Source: Brachymonas denitrificans
GTDB lineage: Bacteria > Pseudomonadota > Gammaproteobacteria > Burkholderiales > Burkholderiaceae_C
DNA length: 64,000 nt
Assembly: GCF_907163135.1 (NCBI RefSeq)
Contig: NZ_CAJQUA010000001.1
Location: forward strand, 1,937,001-2,001,000
Direction of reading: 5' to 3'
Part shown: piece by piece, positions 25,336 through 34,772 of the stretch
Numbering within the stretch: the stretch's first letter is position 1
Layout of the letters: every line of letters begins with the position of its first letter
Made by a program: the position numbers and the translations under genes
Notes under the pieces: model-generated
Databases searched by the model: none
What the model was told of the DNA's origin: nothing
Seen by the model: only the letters and a program-made list of their open reading frames with translations

Positions 25336-26256
25336 ATGTCTGCAATCTACACGGTGCTGGCCAGCCTGCTGGTGGCCCTTAATACCCTGGCCGGCGCGCT
25401 GCTGATGCTGCCGTTCGCCCTGCTCAAGTTCCTGCTGCCGTTCAAGCCCGTGCGCGCGCTGTGCGACCACGCGCTCAACAGCATCGCTACCGGCTGGGTC
25501 AGCGTCAACGGCGCCTGGATCAATGCCATCAACCGCACGCGCTGGAAAGTCTCCGGCCTGGACGGGCTGAACACCAAATCCTGGTATCTGGTCATCAGCA
25601 ACCACCAGAGCTGGGTCGACATTCTGGTGCTGCAGACCATCCTGAACCGCCGCGCGCCCTTCCTGAAGTTCTTCATCAAGCATGAACTGATCTACGTGCC
25701 CGTGATCGGTCTGGTGTGGTGGGCGCTGGACTTTCCGTTCATGAAACGCGGCGGCGCCGCCACCGTGCAGCAGGATCTGGAAAACGCCCGCAAGGCCTGC
25801 GAAAAGTTCCGCCTGATCCCCACATCGCTGATCAGCTTTGCCGAAGGCACGCGCTTCACGCCCGAAAAGCATGCGGCGCAAAAGTCGCCCTACAAGCACC
25901 TGCTCAAGCCCAAGAGCGGCGGCGTGGGCATGGCACTGGAAACCATGGGCGACATGTTCACCCAGGTGCTGGACGTGACCATTGCCTATCCCAACGGCGT
26001 GCCCACCTTCGGCGACGTGCTGGCCGGCCGCCTGAGCGAGGTGGTGGTGCAGGTGCAGCAGCTGCCGGTGCCGCACAACCTGCGCCCGGCGCCGGATCAG
26101 CCGATCTCCCCCATCGGCCTGCAGCGCTGGATCCAGCGCATCTGGAAGGCCAAGGACGCGCAGCTCGAGCAGATCCTGCATGGCGGCGCACCTGCCGCAG
26201 CCGAAGCCCCCGCCGACTCCGACCTGCCGCCCCCATCCCGCCCCGAAGCGGCCTGA
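25336..26256 (+). CDS. acyltransferase, YihG/PlsC-like
   Basis: 306 residues. Long hydrophobic N-terminus (about 8-38), then SNHQSWVDILVLQ (N-H-x4-D), FPFMKRG and FAEGTRFTPEKH, the order seen in YihG-type 1-acylglycerol-3-phosphate acyltransferases. It probably esterifies lysophosphatidate at the inner membrane. The C-terminal 40 residues are Ala/Pro-rich. It follows hemL by 55 bases and is followed 21 bases on by an MFS gene, so the two are likely co-transcribed. Confidence 0.9.
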   Translation: MSAIYTVLASLLVALNTLAGALLMLPFALLKFLLPFKPVRALCDHALNSIATGWVSVNGAWINAINRTRWKVSGLDGLNTKSWYLVISNHQSWVDILVLQTILNRRAPFLKFFIKHELIYVPVIGLVWWALDFPFMKRGGAATVQQDLENARKACEKFRLIPTSLISFAEGTRFTPEKHAAQKSPYKHLLKPKSGGVGMALETMGDMFTQVLDVTIAYPNGVPTFGDVLAGRLSEVVVQVQQLPVPHNLRPAPDQPISPIGLQRWIQRIWKAKDAQLEQILHGGAPAAAEAPADSDLPPPSRPEAA

Positions 26257-26277
26257 GCGTCCGCGTTCCGCAGTTCC

Positions 26278-27480
26278 ATGTCCCGTTCCCCGGCATCCTC
26301 CTCCGCATCCCCCGCCGATGCGAATCCGGGGCCCATGCTGCTGCTCACCTTCGGCCTGATCGGCGTTTTCGCCTTTGTGCAGGTCTATTCGGTGCAGGCC
26401 ATCCTGCCGCTGCTGGTGCGCGATTTCCAGGCCAGCGCGGTGCAGGTGGGCACCACCGTGGGCGCCACCGTGCTGGCCGTGGCACTCACGGCGCCATTCA
26501 CCGGCATGCTGTCGGATGCGCTCGGGCGCAAGCCCATCATCGTGGGTTCGGTGTTCTTCCTTGCCCTCCCGACGGCGCTGATGTATTTCGTGACGGACAT
26601 CCAGTGGATGGTGGTGCTGCGCTTTCTGCAGGGCCTGGCGGTGCCTGGCATCACCGTGGTCACCATTGCGTACATCGGCGAGGAATTTCGCGCCCGTGCC
26701 ATGGCACGCGCCATGTCGGTGTATGTGGCGGGCACGGTGCTGGGCGGTTTCCTGGGCCGCTTCCTGCTCGGCCACCTGAGCGCCGTGATGCACTGGCAGC
26801 AGGCCTTTGTCCTGATGGCGCTGATGAATCTGCTGGGTGCCGTGCTGGTCTGGCGCATCCTGCCCGCATCACGCCATTTCGTCGCCAACCCGCAGGTACG
26901 CAGCGGCCTGCAGATGCTGGGCCGGCACCTGCGCAACCGCTCGGTGCTCACCGCCTGCGCGCTCGGCGTGTGCGTGCTGTTCGCGCTGGTGGGCTGCTTC
27001 ACCTACATCAACCTGTACCTGGCCGATGCGCCCTACCACCTCGACACGGCAGCGCTGGGCAATATCTTCGCCGTGTACCTGCTGGGGGTGGTGGTGACGC
27101 CGATTGCCGGGCGCCTGCTGCCGCGGCTGGGTTTTCGCCGCACCATCCTGCTGGCACTGGGCACCTCGCTGCTCGGGCTGTGGCTCACCCTGCTGCCCGG
27201 CGTGCCGCTGATCGTGCTGGCTCTGGCCATCATGTCCAGCGGCATCTTCATCACCCAATCTGCCACCATCAGCTTCATCGCACACAAGGTGGAAACGGGG
27301 CGCTCGCTCGCCTCGGGGCTGTACTACATGGCCTATTACAGCGGCGGCTTTCTCGGCGCCTGGCTGTGCGGGCTGGCCTATGCGCAGGGCCACTGGCGCG
27401 GTGCCGTGGCCGCCGTCAGCGTGGCGCTGCTGGGCGCACTGCTGGCCGGCTACCGACTGCTGCCGCCCAAGGCAGCCTGA
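26278..27480 (+). CDS. MFS transporter
   Basis: 400 residues, 12 predicted membrane helices, with the major-facilitator loop motif GMLSDALGRKPII between helices 2 and 3. The whole resembles the YnfM/drug-proton antiporter group. The first 20 residues are Ser/Ala/Pro-rich and hydrophilic, so a later start is possible. The substrate cannot be told. The 190 bases after the stop contain an AT-rich patch (27583-27620), unusual for this window, upstream of the cytochrome gene. Confidence 0.88.
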   Translation: MSRSPASSSASPADANPGPMLLLTFGLIGVFAFVQVYSVQAILPLLVRDFQASAVQVGTTVGATVLAVALTAPFTGMLSDALGRKPIIVGSVFFLALPTALMYFVTDIQWMVVLRFLQGLAVPGITVVTIAYIGEEFRARAMARAMSVYVAGTVLGGFLGRFLLGHLSAVMHWQQAFVLMALMNLLGAVLVWRILPASRHFVANPQVRSGLQMLGRHLRNRSVLTACALGVCVLFALVGCFTYINLYLADAPYHLDTAALGNIFAVYLLGVVVTPIAGRLLPRLGFRRTILLALGTSLLGLWLTLLPGVPLIVLALAIMSSGIFITQSATISFIAHKVETGRSLASGLYYMAYYSGGFLGAWLCGLAYAQGHWRGAVAAVSVALLGALLAGYRLLPPKAA

Positions 27481-27670
27481 GCGCCCGGAACGCCCGAAAG
27501 CGCCCGTAGCACGCCGCTTCCTGCGCCGGCACACCACGTCCGGCTGGACACAATCCGGGCATGCCCTTACTATCGAAATGGTGTTCGATGCGATAATTTA
27601 CAAAAAGATAAATCACTAACGGGCAGGGACAGAGCACGTAGTTTTTCCCTTGAACACAGGAGTAGTATTG

Positions 27671-28843
27671 ATGTCGACCCGTTTCTATCTGGCCCCCACC
27701 CTGATGGCCGTGGCTGCCATGCTGGCCGCATGTGGCCAATCCGAATCCCCCGCACCGACCACGCAAGCCGCCAGTGCGGCTGCCGAGACGGCGTCGGCCG
27801 CAGCGCAAACCGCATCTGCGGCGGCCTCCACCAGCGTGGCTGCAGCTTCTGCCGCTGCATCGGCCCCCGCTGCCGCACCGCAGGTGGTCAACGGCGAAAT
27901 GGCCATGAAGCCGGCTGCCGCCTACGATCCCGCCAGCCTGCCTGACGACGCCTACGGCAAGATGGTCAAGTACGGCAAGGAGCTCACCGAGCGCACCTAC
28001 GCCCACATCGGCCCCGAGGTGAAGGACGTGAAGATGCGCTATGCAGGCAACAACCTGTCCTGCACCTCCTGCCACCAGGCTTCGGCCACCAAGCCGTTTG
28101 CCATGTCCTGGGTCGGCTCGCACTCCACCTTCCCGCAGTACCGCGGCCGTGAAGACACCATCAGCACCATCGAGGAGCGCGTGAACGGCTGCATGGAGCG
28201 CAGCATGAACGGCAAGTCCCTGCCCTTCGACAGCAAGGAGATGAAGGCTTTCGCGACCTACATCCACTTCCTGTCCAAGGATGTGCCGGTGGGCACCAAG
28301 GTGGTTGGTCAGGGCCTGATGAAGTACACCCCGCCCAACCGCAAGGTCGACCTGGTGGCCGGCGAGGCCATCTACAAGCAGACCTGCGCCGTCTGCCATG
28401 GCCCGGAAGGCCAGGGCGTGCGTGCTGCACCGGCCAAGCCGGGCGAGCCGGCCGGCTACACCTTCCCGCCGCTGTGGGGCAAGGACACCTTCAACAACGG
28501 CGCCGGCATGAACCGCATGCTGACGGCCGCCGCCTTCATACGCGCCAACATGCCGCAGGGCACGGCCCACGACAAGCCCCAGCTCACCGAAGAGCAGGCA
28601 TTTGACGTGGCCGGCTACGTGCTGAGCAAGCCGCGCCCGATCAAGGCCGGTCTGGACAAGGACTTCCCGGCCCGCTGGAACAAGCCGGTCGACGCCGCCT
28701 TCCCGCCCTATGTGACAGGCGCCACGGCTGAAGACCACCGCTTCGGTCCGTTCCAGCCGCTGCAGGAGAAGATGAAGGAGCTGAAGGACGAGCTGAAGAA
28801 GAAGTCCGACGAAGCCAAGGCGCAGAAGGTCGCGGCACGCTGA
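27671..28843 (+). CDS. tsdA: dihaem c-type cytochrome lipoprotein, TsdA-like thiosulfate dehydrogenase
   Basis: 390 residues. A lipoprotein signal ends LAAC (Cys21), followed by an Ala/Ser/Thr linker (22-70). Haem sites are CTSCH (131-135) and CAVCH (239-243). The region between them reads FPQYRGREDTISTIEERVNGCMERSMNGKSLP, shown here as successive blocks FPQYRGRE (154-161) and VNGCMERSMNGKSLP (171-185). Cys174 corresponds to the axial Cys ligand of haem 1 in TsdA enzymes. TsdA oxidises thiosulfate to tetrathionate or the reverse, in the periplasm; here it would be lipid-anchored. The C-terminus (360-390) is a Lys/Glu-rich helix. The ATG at 27671 has AGGAG eight bases upstream, and a GATAAT hexamer at 27592-27597 may be its -10. 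A terminator follows. Confidence 0.82.
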   Translation: MSTRFYLAPTLMAVAAMLAACGQSESPAPTTQAASAAAETASAAAQTASAAASTSVAAASAAASAPAAAPQVVNGEMAMKPAAAYDPASLPDDAYGKMVKYGKELTERTYAHIGPEVKDVKMRYAGNNLSCTSCHQASATKPFAMSWVGSHSTFPQYRGREDTISTIEERVNGCMERSMNGKSLPFDSKEMKAFATYIHFLSKDVPVGTKVVGQGLMKYTPPNRKVDLVAGEAIYKQTCAVCHGPEGQGVRAAPAKPGEPAGYTFPPLWGKDTFNNGAGMNRMLTAAAFIRANMPQGTAHDKPQLTEEQAFDVAGYVLSKPRPIKAGLDKDFPARWNKPVDAAFPPYVTGATAEDHRFGPFQPLQEKMKELKDELKKKSDEAKAQKVAAR

Positions 28844-28921
28844 TCTTCCTCTGACGCTCCGGCCGCACCCGCAGGCGGCCGGCCTTCAGGCCATGCCCAG
28901 CATCCCGAAGGACTGACGCGC

Positions 28922-28952
28922 AGCCGCAGCGACGATGGCGCTGCGGCTTTTT
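28922..28952 (+). terminator. intrinsic terminator after tsdA
   Basis: Perfect ten-base-pair stem AGCCGCAGCG / CGCTGCGGCT with a seven-base loop, running into five T on the + strand. It separates the cytochrome gene from the convergent copper receptor gene. Confidence 0.9.
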
Positions 28953-28981
28953 GCTGGTGCGCCCAGCACGGGCGCTCCAGC

Positions 28982-29005
28982 AAAAAAGGAAGCCCGAAGG
29001 CTTCC
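28982..29005 (-). terminator. intrinsic terminator after the copper receptor
   Basis: GGAAGCC (28988-28994), loop CGAA, GGCTTCC (28999-29005), followed on the minus strand by six T. It lies about 60 bases beyond the receptor stop. Confidence 0.88.
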
Positions 29006-29063
29006 TCGCACTGTACGCGGCGGGCCGGCGTACAGCTGTGACGATCGGTGACCGCGATTGCCG

Positions 29064-31181
29064 TCAGTCCAGCGCCACCGTGGTCTTCAGCCAGAAGTTG
29101 CGGCCGGGCTCGTTGATGCGGCCGGTCTGGATGTAGCCCGGGATCATGCTGCCGGAACGCGACAGGTGTTCGGCATAGGTCTTGTCGAACACGTTGTCCA
29201 CGCCGGCAATCACGCGCACGCGCTTGTTGACCTTGTAGCTGCCGTTGAGCGACAGGGTGCCGAAGCCCGGCGTGGCCGTTGCCACGTCCTGGCCGGCGAT
29301 GTTGCCCTTGCCCGGATCGACGCGGTCCTGACGCGCCACCAGGCGCCACAGGGCGCCGGCGCTCCAGGTGCCATTGCTCCAGTTCAGGCCCAGCTTGCCT
29401 TCCAGCGGCGGCATCTGTGCCAGCGGCGTACCGTCCGTGCGGTTCTTGCCGCGCACATGGGCGACGCTGGCATCCAGCTTCCACTGGGGCGTGAGCGCAT
29501 AGCTGAGCGCTGCTTCCAGCCCGTAGCTGCGAGCGTCGATATTGCGCACCACGGCGGGGTTGCCCGCCGGCTTGCCAAAGCGCGCCGAGGTGTTGAAGGC
29601 ATCGATCAGGATGTAGTCATCGATGTGGTTGTAGAAGGCCGACAGGCTGGTGCTCAGACGGTCATTCTTCCAGTTCACGCCCACATCCAGCTGGGTGGTT
29701 TTTTCCGGGCGGGTGTTGAAGGCGCTGTTGCTGGTTTCGCTCTGGCGGTTGCCGCCCACGGTTTCCCAGAAATCCGGGAAGCGCTGCACATGGCCCAGAC
29801 CGGCGTAGACCGTGCCATTGCTCTGGTCGAAGTCACGCTCCCAGCGCACAAAGCCGCTGGGCAGGGTGTCGTCGCGCTGGAGGCCGCGCGTGGCCAGGCC
29901 GGGCGTCATGCGCTGGTCGGTGGCATCCCACCAGTCCACGCGCGCACCACCGATCAGGCGCTGCTTGTCGTCCAGATTGTGGTGCACTTCACCAAACAGG
30001 CCGATCTGGCGGAACTTGCCGTCCTCCGTGCGCGGCATGGACTCGTAAGCGCTGCCGGCCAGCATCCCCTTGGACATGCGCAGGGTGTGCTGGTTTTCCT
30101 GCATATCCACGCCGGTGATCACGCGGGTGGAGTCGACCGGCTGCAGCGTCACGGCCACGCGGCCACCGATGGTTTCGCGATCCGGATTGCTCACGGCGCG
30201 CATGGCCGCGGGGGTAGCCGGGCGCATGCTGAAGTTGTCCATCACGTGATCCACGTAGTTGCGGTAGGCGTTGGCCTCGATCTTGCGCACCAGCGGGGAG
30301 ATGTTGCGCTTCTCGAAACGCAGGCCGATGTTCTCGCGGTCGAACTTGGTGCCGTCCATCATGCGATCGGCGTAGGCGGCCTCGCCGTCGCTGCGGCCAT
30401 AGGTCAATTCGTACAGCGTGTTGGCGTCGGGCGTCAGGCCCAGCGCCACCCGGCCGCTCCAGCGTTCGTAGGAGGAATGCACGGGGTTGCCGCTGCCGTC
30501 CTTGTAGTCATCCGAACGGGTGTGGGTGCCGGTGCCGCGCACATACAGGTCGGGCGTGGCGTAGTTCACATCGCCCATCACGTCGCGGCGGCCGAAGCTG
30601 CCGACGGTGCCGCTCAGGTTGGCCTTGAGGCCGGGCTGCTCGGGGCGTGCTTCACGGTCGCGCTCGAACAGCACGGTGCCGGCCGAGTTGCCGGGGCCGT
30701 GCAGCACGGTCTGCGGGCCCTTGAGCACGGTCAGGCGGTCATAGGAATCGGGGAAGACGTAGGCGGTGGGCGGGTCCATGCGGCCGCCGCAGCCGCCGAG
30801 GATGTGCTCGCCGTCCAGCAGCACGTTCAGGCGCGAGCCGGCCATGCCGCGCAGCACCGGGTCGCCATCGGTGCCGCCCTTGCGGATCACGGAGAAGCCG
30901 GGGACGGTCTTGAGGATGTCCGCACCGTCCTGGGCCGGGATCGGCTGGCGCGCCTTGCGTGGATCGGTGACGATGGCGAGCGGCTTGCTGGCACCAGTGC
31001 CGGCGCCAGTCACGACAACGCGGTAGTCGGTGCCTTCGCCGTCCGGGGCCGCGGGCGTCGCCTGGGCGACTTGCACGGGGGCGGATGCATCCTGCACCGG
31101 TTCGGCAGCAACAGCAGGCAGCGCCAGCACGGCGCAGGCAACGGGAGTCAGGGCGAAGGAAAGAAAAGTACGGGAATCCAT
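29064..31181 (-). CDS. TonB-dependent copper receptor (OprC/NosA type)
   Basis: 705 residues. Signal peptide (cleavage after PAVAA, about residue 26), plug domain (about 60-190), then a 22-strand-type barrel ending NFWLKTTVALD. The hallmark of copper receptors is present: CGGRMDPPTAYVFP at 131-144, with Cys131 and Met135 as likely metal ligands; several Met residues lie in extracellular loop text. No canonical TonB box is clear. The ATG at 31179-31181 has AGGAAG upstream and starts a proper signal peptide; the 104-residue extension in frame was discarded because it overlaps DUF2946. It imports copper at the outer membrane, 91 bases after a DUF2946 gene. Confidence 0.9.
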   Translation of the reverse strand: MDSRTFLSFALTPVACAVLALPAVAAEPVQDASAPVQVAQATPAAPDGEGTDYRVVVTGAGTGASKPLAIVTDPRKARQPIPAQDGADILKTVPGFSVIRKGGTDGDPVLRGMAGSRLNVLLDGEHILGGCGGRMDPPTAYVFPDSYDRLTVLKGPQTVLHGPGNSAGTVLFERDREARPEQPGLKANLSGTVGSFGRRDVMGDVNYATPDLYVRGTGTHTRSDDYKDGSGNPVHSSYERWSGRVALGLTPDANTLYELTYGRSDGEAAYADRMMDGTKFDRENIGLRFEKRNISPLVRKIEANAYRNYVDHVMDNFSMRPATPAAMRAVSNPDRETIGGRVAVTLQPVDSTRVITGVDMQENQHTLRMSKGMLAGSAYESMPRTEDGKFRQIGLFGEVHHNLDDKQRLIGGARVDWWDATDQRMTPGLATRGLQRDDTLPSGFVRWERDFDQSNGTVYAGLGHVQRFPDFWETVGGNRQSETSNSAFNTRPEKTTQLDVGVNWKNDRLSTSLSAFYNHIDDYILIDAFNTSARFGKPAGNPAVVRNIDARSYGLEAALSYALTPQWKLDASVAHVRGKNRTDGTPLAQMPPLEGKLGLNWSNGTWSAGALWRLVARQDRVDPGKGNIAGQDVATATPGFGTLSLNGSYKVNKRVRVIAGVDNVFDKTYAEHLSRSGSMIPGYIQTGRINEPGRNFWLKTTVALD

Positions 31182-31272
31182 GAGAACAACTTCCTGAAGA
31201 GGGGCAAGCCGAGACAGGCCCCGGATACAGCACGGCCGGGGAGCAGTCAGAGCGGAAAAAAGAGGGAGAACT

Positions 31273-31674
31273 TCAGGAAAGCTGCGGCGGAGCCCGCGCC
31301 AGTGGTAAGCCCACCGGCGGCCCGCTGGCTGGCCACCATTGCGGGGCCGGAAGAGGTGCAAACGTGATGGCCGACAGCGCAGGGAGCGGCGAGGCGATCT
31401 CCGGCAGCAGCGGCAGGAAGGCCGCCGCCGCACAAACCACGCACTGCGACTGGGCAGCGGGAACCGGATCCGGCTCGTCGCCGCCCTGGGCATCTGCCGC
31501 CACCCAGGTGATGCCGGTCGGCGTACAGACCGCCAGCAGATCGGCCTGCCCCGCCATGCCCACCTGGTGCTGCAGGCTCTGCATGCCCATGGCCAGTTGC
31601 AGCAAGGCTGCGAACAGGGCCATCAGCCACGCAGGGCGCGAACGACGGAGGGATTGCAGGCGGGACAGTTTCAC
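31273..31674 (-). CDS. DUF2946 family protein
   Basis: 133 residues, small exported or membrane-anchored protein: hydrophobic segment at about 16-35, a C-T-P-T-G motif near 50 and a CVVC pair near 77-80, then Pro/Ala-rich C-terminus. DUF2946 genes are commonly found beside copper TonB receptors, and the cysteines suggest metal handling; the role is not known. The only in-frame start with the full N-terminus is GTG at 31674; ATG at codon 18 is an alternative. No ribosome site precedes the GTG, and a TATAAT lies only ten bases upstream. Confidence 0.75.
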   Translation of the reverse strand: MKLSRLQSLRRSRPAWLMALFAALLQLAMGMQSLQHQVGMAGQADLLAVCTPTGITWVAADAQGGDEPDPVPAAQSQCVVCAAAAFLPLLPEIASPLPALSAITFAPLPAPQWWPASGPPVGLPLARAPPQLS

Positions 31675-31683
31675 TGGATCGCA

Positions 31684-31725
31684 ATTATAGAAACAAAGCG
31701 GTACAAGTTGTCACACCGTATGACA
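31684..31725 (-). promoter_or_regulatory. candidate promoter and inverted-repeat operator of the copper uptake genes
   Basis: On the minus strand TATAAT (31684-31689) lies just before the DUF2946 GTG. A 17-base inverted repeat TGTCA-N7-TGACA (31709-31725) overlaps the -35 position. A regulator binding here would control DUF2946 and the copper receptor. The regulator is not identified and the -35 hexamer is poor. Confidence 0.4.
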
Positions 31726-31733
31726 CGCCCATG

Positions 31734-31758
31734 AAAAAGGGAAGCCCGAAAGCTTCCC
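31734..31758 (-). terminator. intrinsic terminator-like hairpin upstream of the copper block
   Basis: GGGAAGC (31739-31745) and GCTTCCC (31752-31758) with loop CCGAAA; read on the minus strand it runs into five T. It nearly copies the hairpin at 28982-29005. It lies downstream of the DUF2946 promoter only in the opposite sense and 43 bases beyond the purH stop at 31801, so it ends the dusB-fis-purH transcript. Confidence 0.85.
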
Positions 31759-31800
31759 CTCACGATCAGAGCTTGATCCGTCTCAAGCCGGCATGGCGGA

Positions 31801-33390
31801 TCAGTGGCGGAAATGACGCACGCCGCTGAACACCATCACCACGCCGCGCTCGTCGGCGGCATCGATCACTTCCTGGTCACGCATGGAGCCGCCCGGCTGG
31901 ATCACACAGGTGGCACCGTGGTCGATCACCACGTCCAGGCCGTCACGGAACGGGAAGAAGGCGTCGCTGGCCACGGCCGTGCCCTGCAAGCTCAGGCCGG
32001 CGTGCTCGGCCTTGATGGAGGCGATGCGGGCGGAATCCAGGCGGCTCATCTGGCCGGCGCCCACGCCCATGGTCATGCCGTCCTTGCAGAACACGATGGC
32101 GTTGCTCTTGACGTACTGCGCCACCTTCCAGGCGAACAGCAGGTCCTCGATCTGCTGCGGCGTGGGCTGCAGCTTGGTCACCACTTTCAGGTCGGCCGCT
32201 GTCAGCTCGTGGTTGTCGGACGTCTGCAGCAGCAGGCCGCCGCCAACGCGCTTCATGTCCATGCTGTTGGCCACGCGCGCCACGCCTTCGGGCAGCGCGA
32301 TCTTCATCAGGCGCACATTGGTCTTGGGCTTGAACACTTCCAGCGCCTCGGGCGTGAAGTCAGGGGCCATCAGCACTTCGACGAACTGCTTGACGATCAA
32401 CTCGGCCGCAGCCTTGTCCAGCGTGCGGTTCAGGGCGATGATGCCGCCGAAGGCGCTGGTCGGGTCGGTCTGGAAGGCCTTGCTGTAGGCATCTGCGCCG
32501 TCCTTGCCCACGGCCACGCCGCAGGGGTTGGCATGCTTGACGATCACGCAGGCCGGCACGTCGAACTGCTTGACGCATTCCCAGGCCGCATCGGCATCGG
32601 CGATGTTGTTGTAGCTCAGTTCCTTGCCCTGCAGCTGCTCGCCGGTGACGATGGAGCCGGGCACCGGGTACAGGTCGCGGTACCAGGCGGCCTGCTGGTG
32701 GCTGTTCTCGCCATAGCGCAGATCCTGCAGCTTGACGAACATGCCGTTGGCCTGGGCCGGGAACTGGCCGCGCTCGGGCGTGCCGTCCACCTTGGCTTCG
32801 TCGAAACTGATGGCCGACAGGTAGTCGCTGATGGCGCCATCGTACTGGGCGATGCGGTTGAAGGCGGCGACGGACAGAGCGAATTTGGTGGGCAGGCTGA
32901 CCTTGCCGTTTTGCTTCAGCTCGGCGATCACTTTTTCGTACTGGCCGGCGTCGGTCAGCACGGCCACGTCCTTCCAGTTCTTGGCAGCGGAGCGCACCAT
33001 GGCCGGGCCGCCGATGTCGATGTTCTCGATCGCATCTGCCAGCGTGCAGCCGGGCTTGGCCACGGTGGCCTCGAACGGGTACAGGTTCACGCACAGGATG
33101 TCGATGGTGGGGATGGCGTGCTCGCCCAGCGCGGCCATGTGCTCGGGCAGGTCGCGGCGCGCCAGCAGGCCGCCGTGGATCTTGGGATGCAGCGTCTTGA
33201 CGCGGCCGTCCAGCATCTCGGGAAAGCCGGTGTGGTCGGCCACTTCGGTCACGGGCAGGCCCTGCTCGGCCAGCAGCTTGGCGGTGCCGCCGGTGGAAAG
33301 CAGCTTCACGCCCAGGGCGTTCAGTTCCTTGGCAAGTTCGACGATGCCGGTCTTGTCGGACACGGACAGCAGTGCGGTCAGAGTGGTCAT
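31801..33390 (-). CDS. purH: bifunctional AICAR formyltransferase / IMP cyclohydrolase
   Basis: 529 residues; the last two steps of purine synthesis, AICAR to FAICAR to IMP. The N-terminal MGS-like cyclohydrolase domain starts [16 protein letters not shown] with [11 protein letters not shown]; the C-terminal AICAR transformylase domain has [11 protein letters not shown] and ends in [16 protein letters not shown]. The ATG at 33388-33390 fits the family N-terminus; 41 residues upstream in frame are not conserved and overlap fis. It is third in dusB-fis-purH, with a 44-base gap after fis. Confidence 0.97.
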   Translation of the reverse strand: MTTLTALLSVSDKTGIVELAKELNALGVKLLSTGGTAKLLAEQGLPVTEVADHTGFPEMLDGRVKTLHPKIHGGLLARRDLPEHMAALGEHAIPTIDILCVNLYPFEATVAKPGCTLADAIENIDIGGPAMVRSAAKNWKDVAVLTDAGQYEKVIAELKQNGKVSLPTKFALSVAAFNRIAQYDGAISDYLSAISFDEAKVDGTPERGQFPAQANGMFVKLQDLRYGENSHQQAAWYRDLYPVPGSIVTGEQLQGKELSYNNIADADAAWECVKQFDVPACVIVKHANPCGVAVGKDGADAYSKAFQTDPTSAFGGIIALNRTLDKAAAELIVKQFVEVLMAPDFTPEALEVFKPKTNVRLMKIALPEGVARVANSMDMKRVGGGLLLQTSDNHELTAADLKVVTKLQPTPQQIEDLLFAWKVAQYVKSNAIVFCKDGMTMGVGAGQMSRLDSARIASIKAEHAGLSLQGTAVASDAFFPFRDGLDVVIDHGATCVIQPGGSMRDQEVIDAADERGVVMVFSGVRHFRH

Positions 33391-33434
33391 CAGGAGATCC
33401 TCGGTTTTTTCTTGAAAATGGGAAACAGGGGCGA

Positions 33435-33686
33435 TCAGGAACGCACGCTGGTAGTGAGCATGCCATGCTCCACCAGCTTCTTGCGCAGGGTGTTGCGGTT
33501 CAGGCCCAGCCACTGGGCGGCGCGGCTCTGGTTGTTGCGCGTCTGCTCCATCACCAGTTCGAGCATGGGCTTTTCGACCACGCGCAGCAGCATGTCGTAC
33601 ATATTGCTGGGCTCAATGCCCTGCAGGTCATCCAGATAGAGCTGCAGGTTGCTGCGTACGCACTCTTCCAGTTTTTCATGTGCCAT
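33435..33686 (-). CDS. fis: Fis-family nucleoid/DNA-binding protein
   Basis: 83 residues: N-terminal dimer helices, then a helix-turn-helix [21 protein letters not shown] near the end, as in Fis. Fis bends DNA and acts in rRNA transcription, site-specific recombination and phase-dependent gene control. It lies after dusB as in many proteobacteria, 42 bases on, and is presumably co-transcribed with it. Confidence 0.94.
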   Translation of the reverse strand: MAHEKLEECVRSNLQLYLDDLQGIEPSNMYDMLLRVVEKPMLELVMEQTRNNQSRAAQWLGLNRNTLRKKLVEHGMLTTSVRS

Positions 33687-33728
33687 GGTATTCGCGATTT
33701 CTTTCTTCTTGACTAAATTTTATGCAGT

Positions 33729-34772
33729 TTAAGCCGCCTGGCGCCAGTTTTCCACCGGGCCGAAAGCCCGATTGACAGGGGTCAAAAACTCCTGCTGCTG
33801 TTCCAGCCGGGCGAACCACGCATCCACCTGCTGCCATTGCTGTTCGGCCTGCTCGACGCGGTTGATGGCCTGGCGCAGCTCCTCGCCGCCCGGCAGCGCC
33901 GCCACATACCAGCCGATGTGCTTGCGCGCGCTGCGCACGCCCGACCATTCGCCATACAGGCCGTAGTGCTCGTGCAAATGCTCCCGCAGCGCCTCGCGCA
34001 CCTCGGCCACGCGCGGGGGCGGCAGCTCCTCGCCCGTGGCCAGGAAGTGCGCGATCTCGCGGAAGATCCACGGACGGCCCATGGCGGCACGGCCGACCAT
34101 CACGGCATCGGCGCCGGTCTGTGCCAGCACACGGGCCGCCTTGTGCGGACTGTCGATATCGCCATTGGCGACCACGGGAATGCGCACGGCGGCCTTCACG
34201 GCGGCAATGGTGTCGTACTCGGCCTCGCCCTTGTAGCCCTGCTCGCGCGTGCGACCATGCACGGTCAGCAGCGCCACGCCGGCCTGCTCGGCGGCGCGGG
34301 CGATGCTGACGGCGTTGCGGTGATCCCGGGCCCAGCCGGTGCGCATTTTCAGCGTCACCGGCACCTGGTGCGGCGCGCAGGCTTGTACCACGGCCTCGAC
34401 GATCCCGATGGCCAGTGTTTCGTTCTGCATCAGCGCCGAGCCGGCCCACTTGTTGCAGACCTTCTTGGCCGGGCAGCCCATGTTGATGTCGATGATCTGT
34501 GCGCCCCGCTCGATGTTGTAACGCGCCGCCTCGGCCATCTCGGCAGCCTCGACGCCGGCAATCTGGACGGCAATCGGCCCCGGCTCGCCGCTGTGGTCAG
34601 CACGGCGCGAGGTTTTCAGGCTGTTCCAGAGTTCCTTTTTCGAGGTGACCATTTCGCTCACGGCATGGCCGGCACCGAAGCGCCGGCACAGCTGGCGGAA
34701 CGGCCGGTCCGTCACTCCCGCCATGGGGGCGACGAACACGGGGTTCGGCAGGGAGAACTGGGCCAGTTGCAT
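33729..34772 (-). CDS. dusB: tRNA-dihydrouridine synthase B
   Basis: About 347 residues; FMN enzyme that reduces uridine in tRNA. N-terminal VAPMAGVTDRPFRQ, then MGCPAKKVCNKWAGSALM with the catalytic cysteine, then TLKMRTGW and VVANGDI and MVGRAAMGRPW for FMN phosphate. The ATG at 34772 gives the standard start (MQLAQFSLPNPVFVAP); an in-frame GTG at 34796 adds eight residues. First gene of dusB-fis-purH and divergent from the YqaA-type gene. Confidence 0.95.
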   Translation of the reverse strand: MQLAQFSLPNPVFVAPMAGVTDRPFRQLCRRFGAGHAVSEMVTSKKELWNSLKTSRRADHSGEPGPIAVQIAGVEAAEMAEAARYNIERGAQIIDINMGCPAKKVCNKWAGSALMQNETLAIGIVEAVVQACAPHQVPVTLKMRTGWARDHRNAVSIARAAEQAGVALLTVHGRTREQGYKGEAEYDTIAAVKAAVRIPVVANGDIDSPHKAARVLAQTGADAVMVGRAAMGRPWIFREIAHFLATGEELPPPRVAEVREALREHLHEHYGLYGEWSGVRSARKHIGWYVAALPGGEELRQAINRVEQAEQQWQQVDAWFARLEQQQEFLTPVNRAFGPVENWRQAA

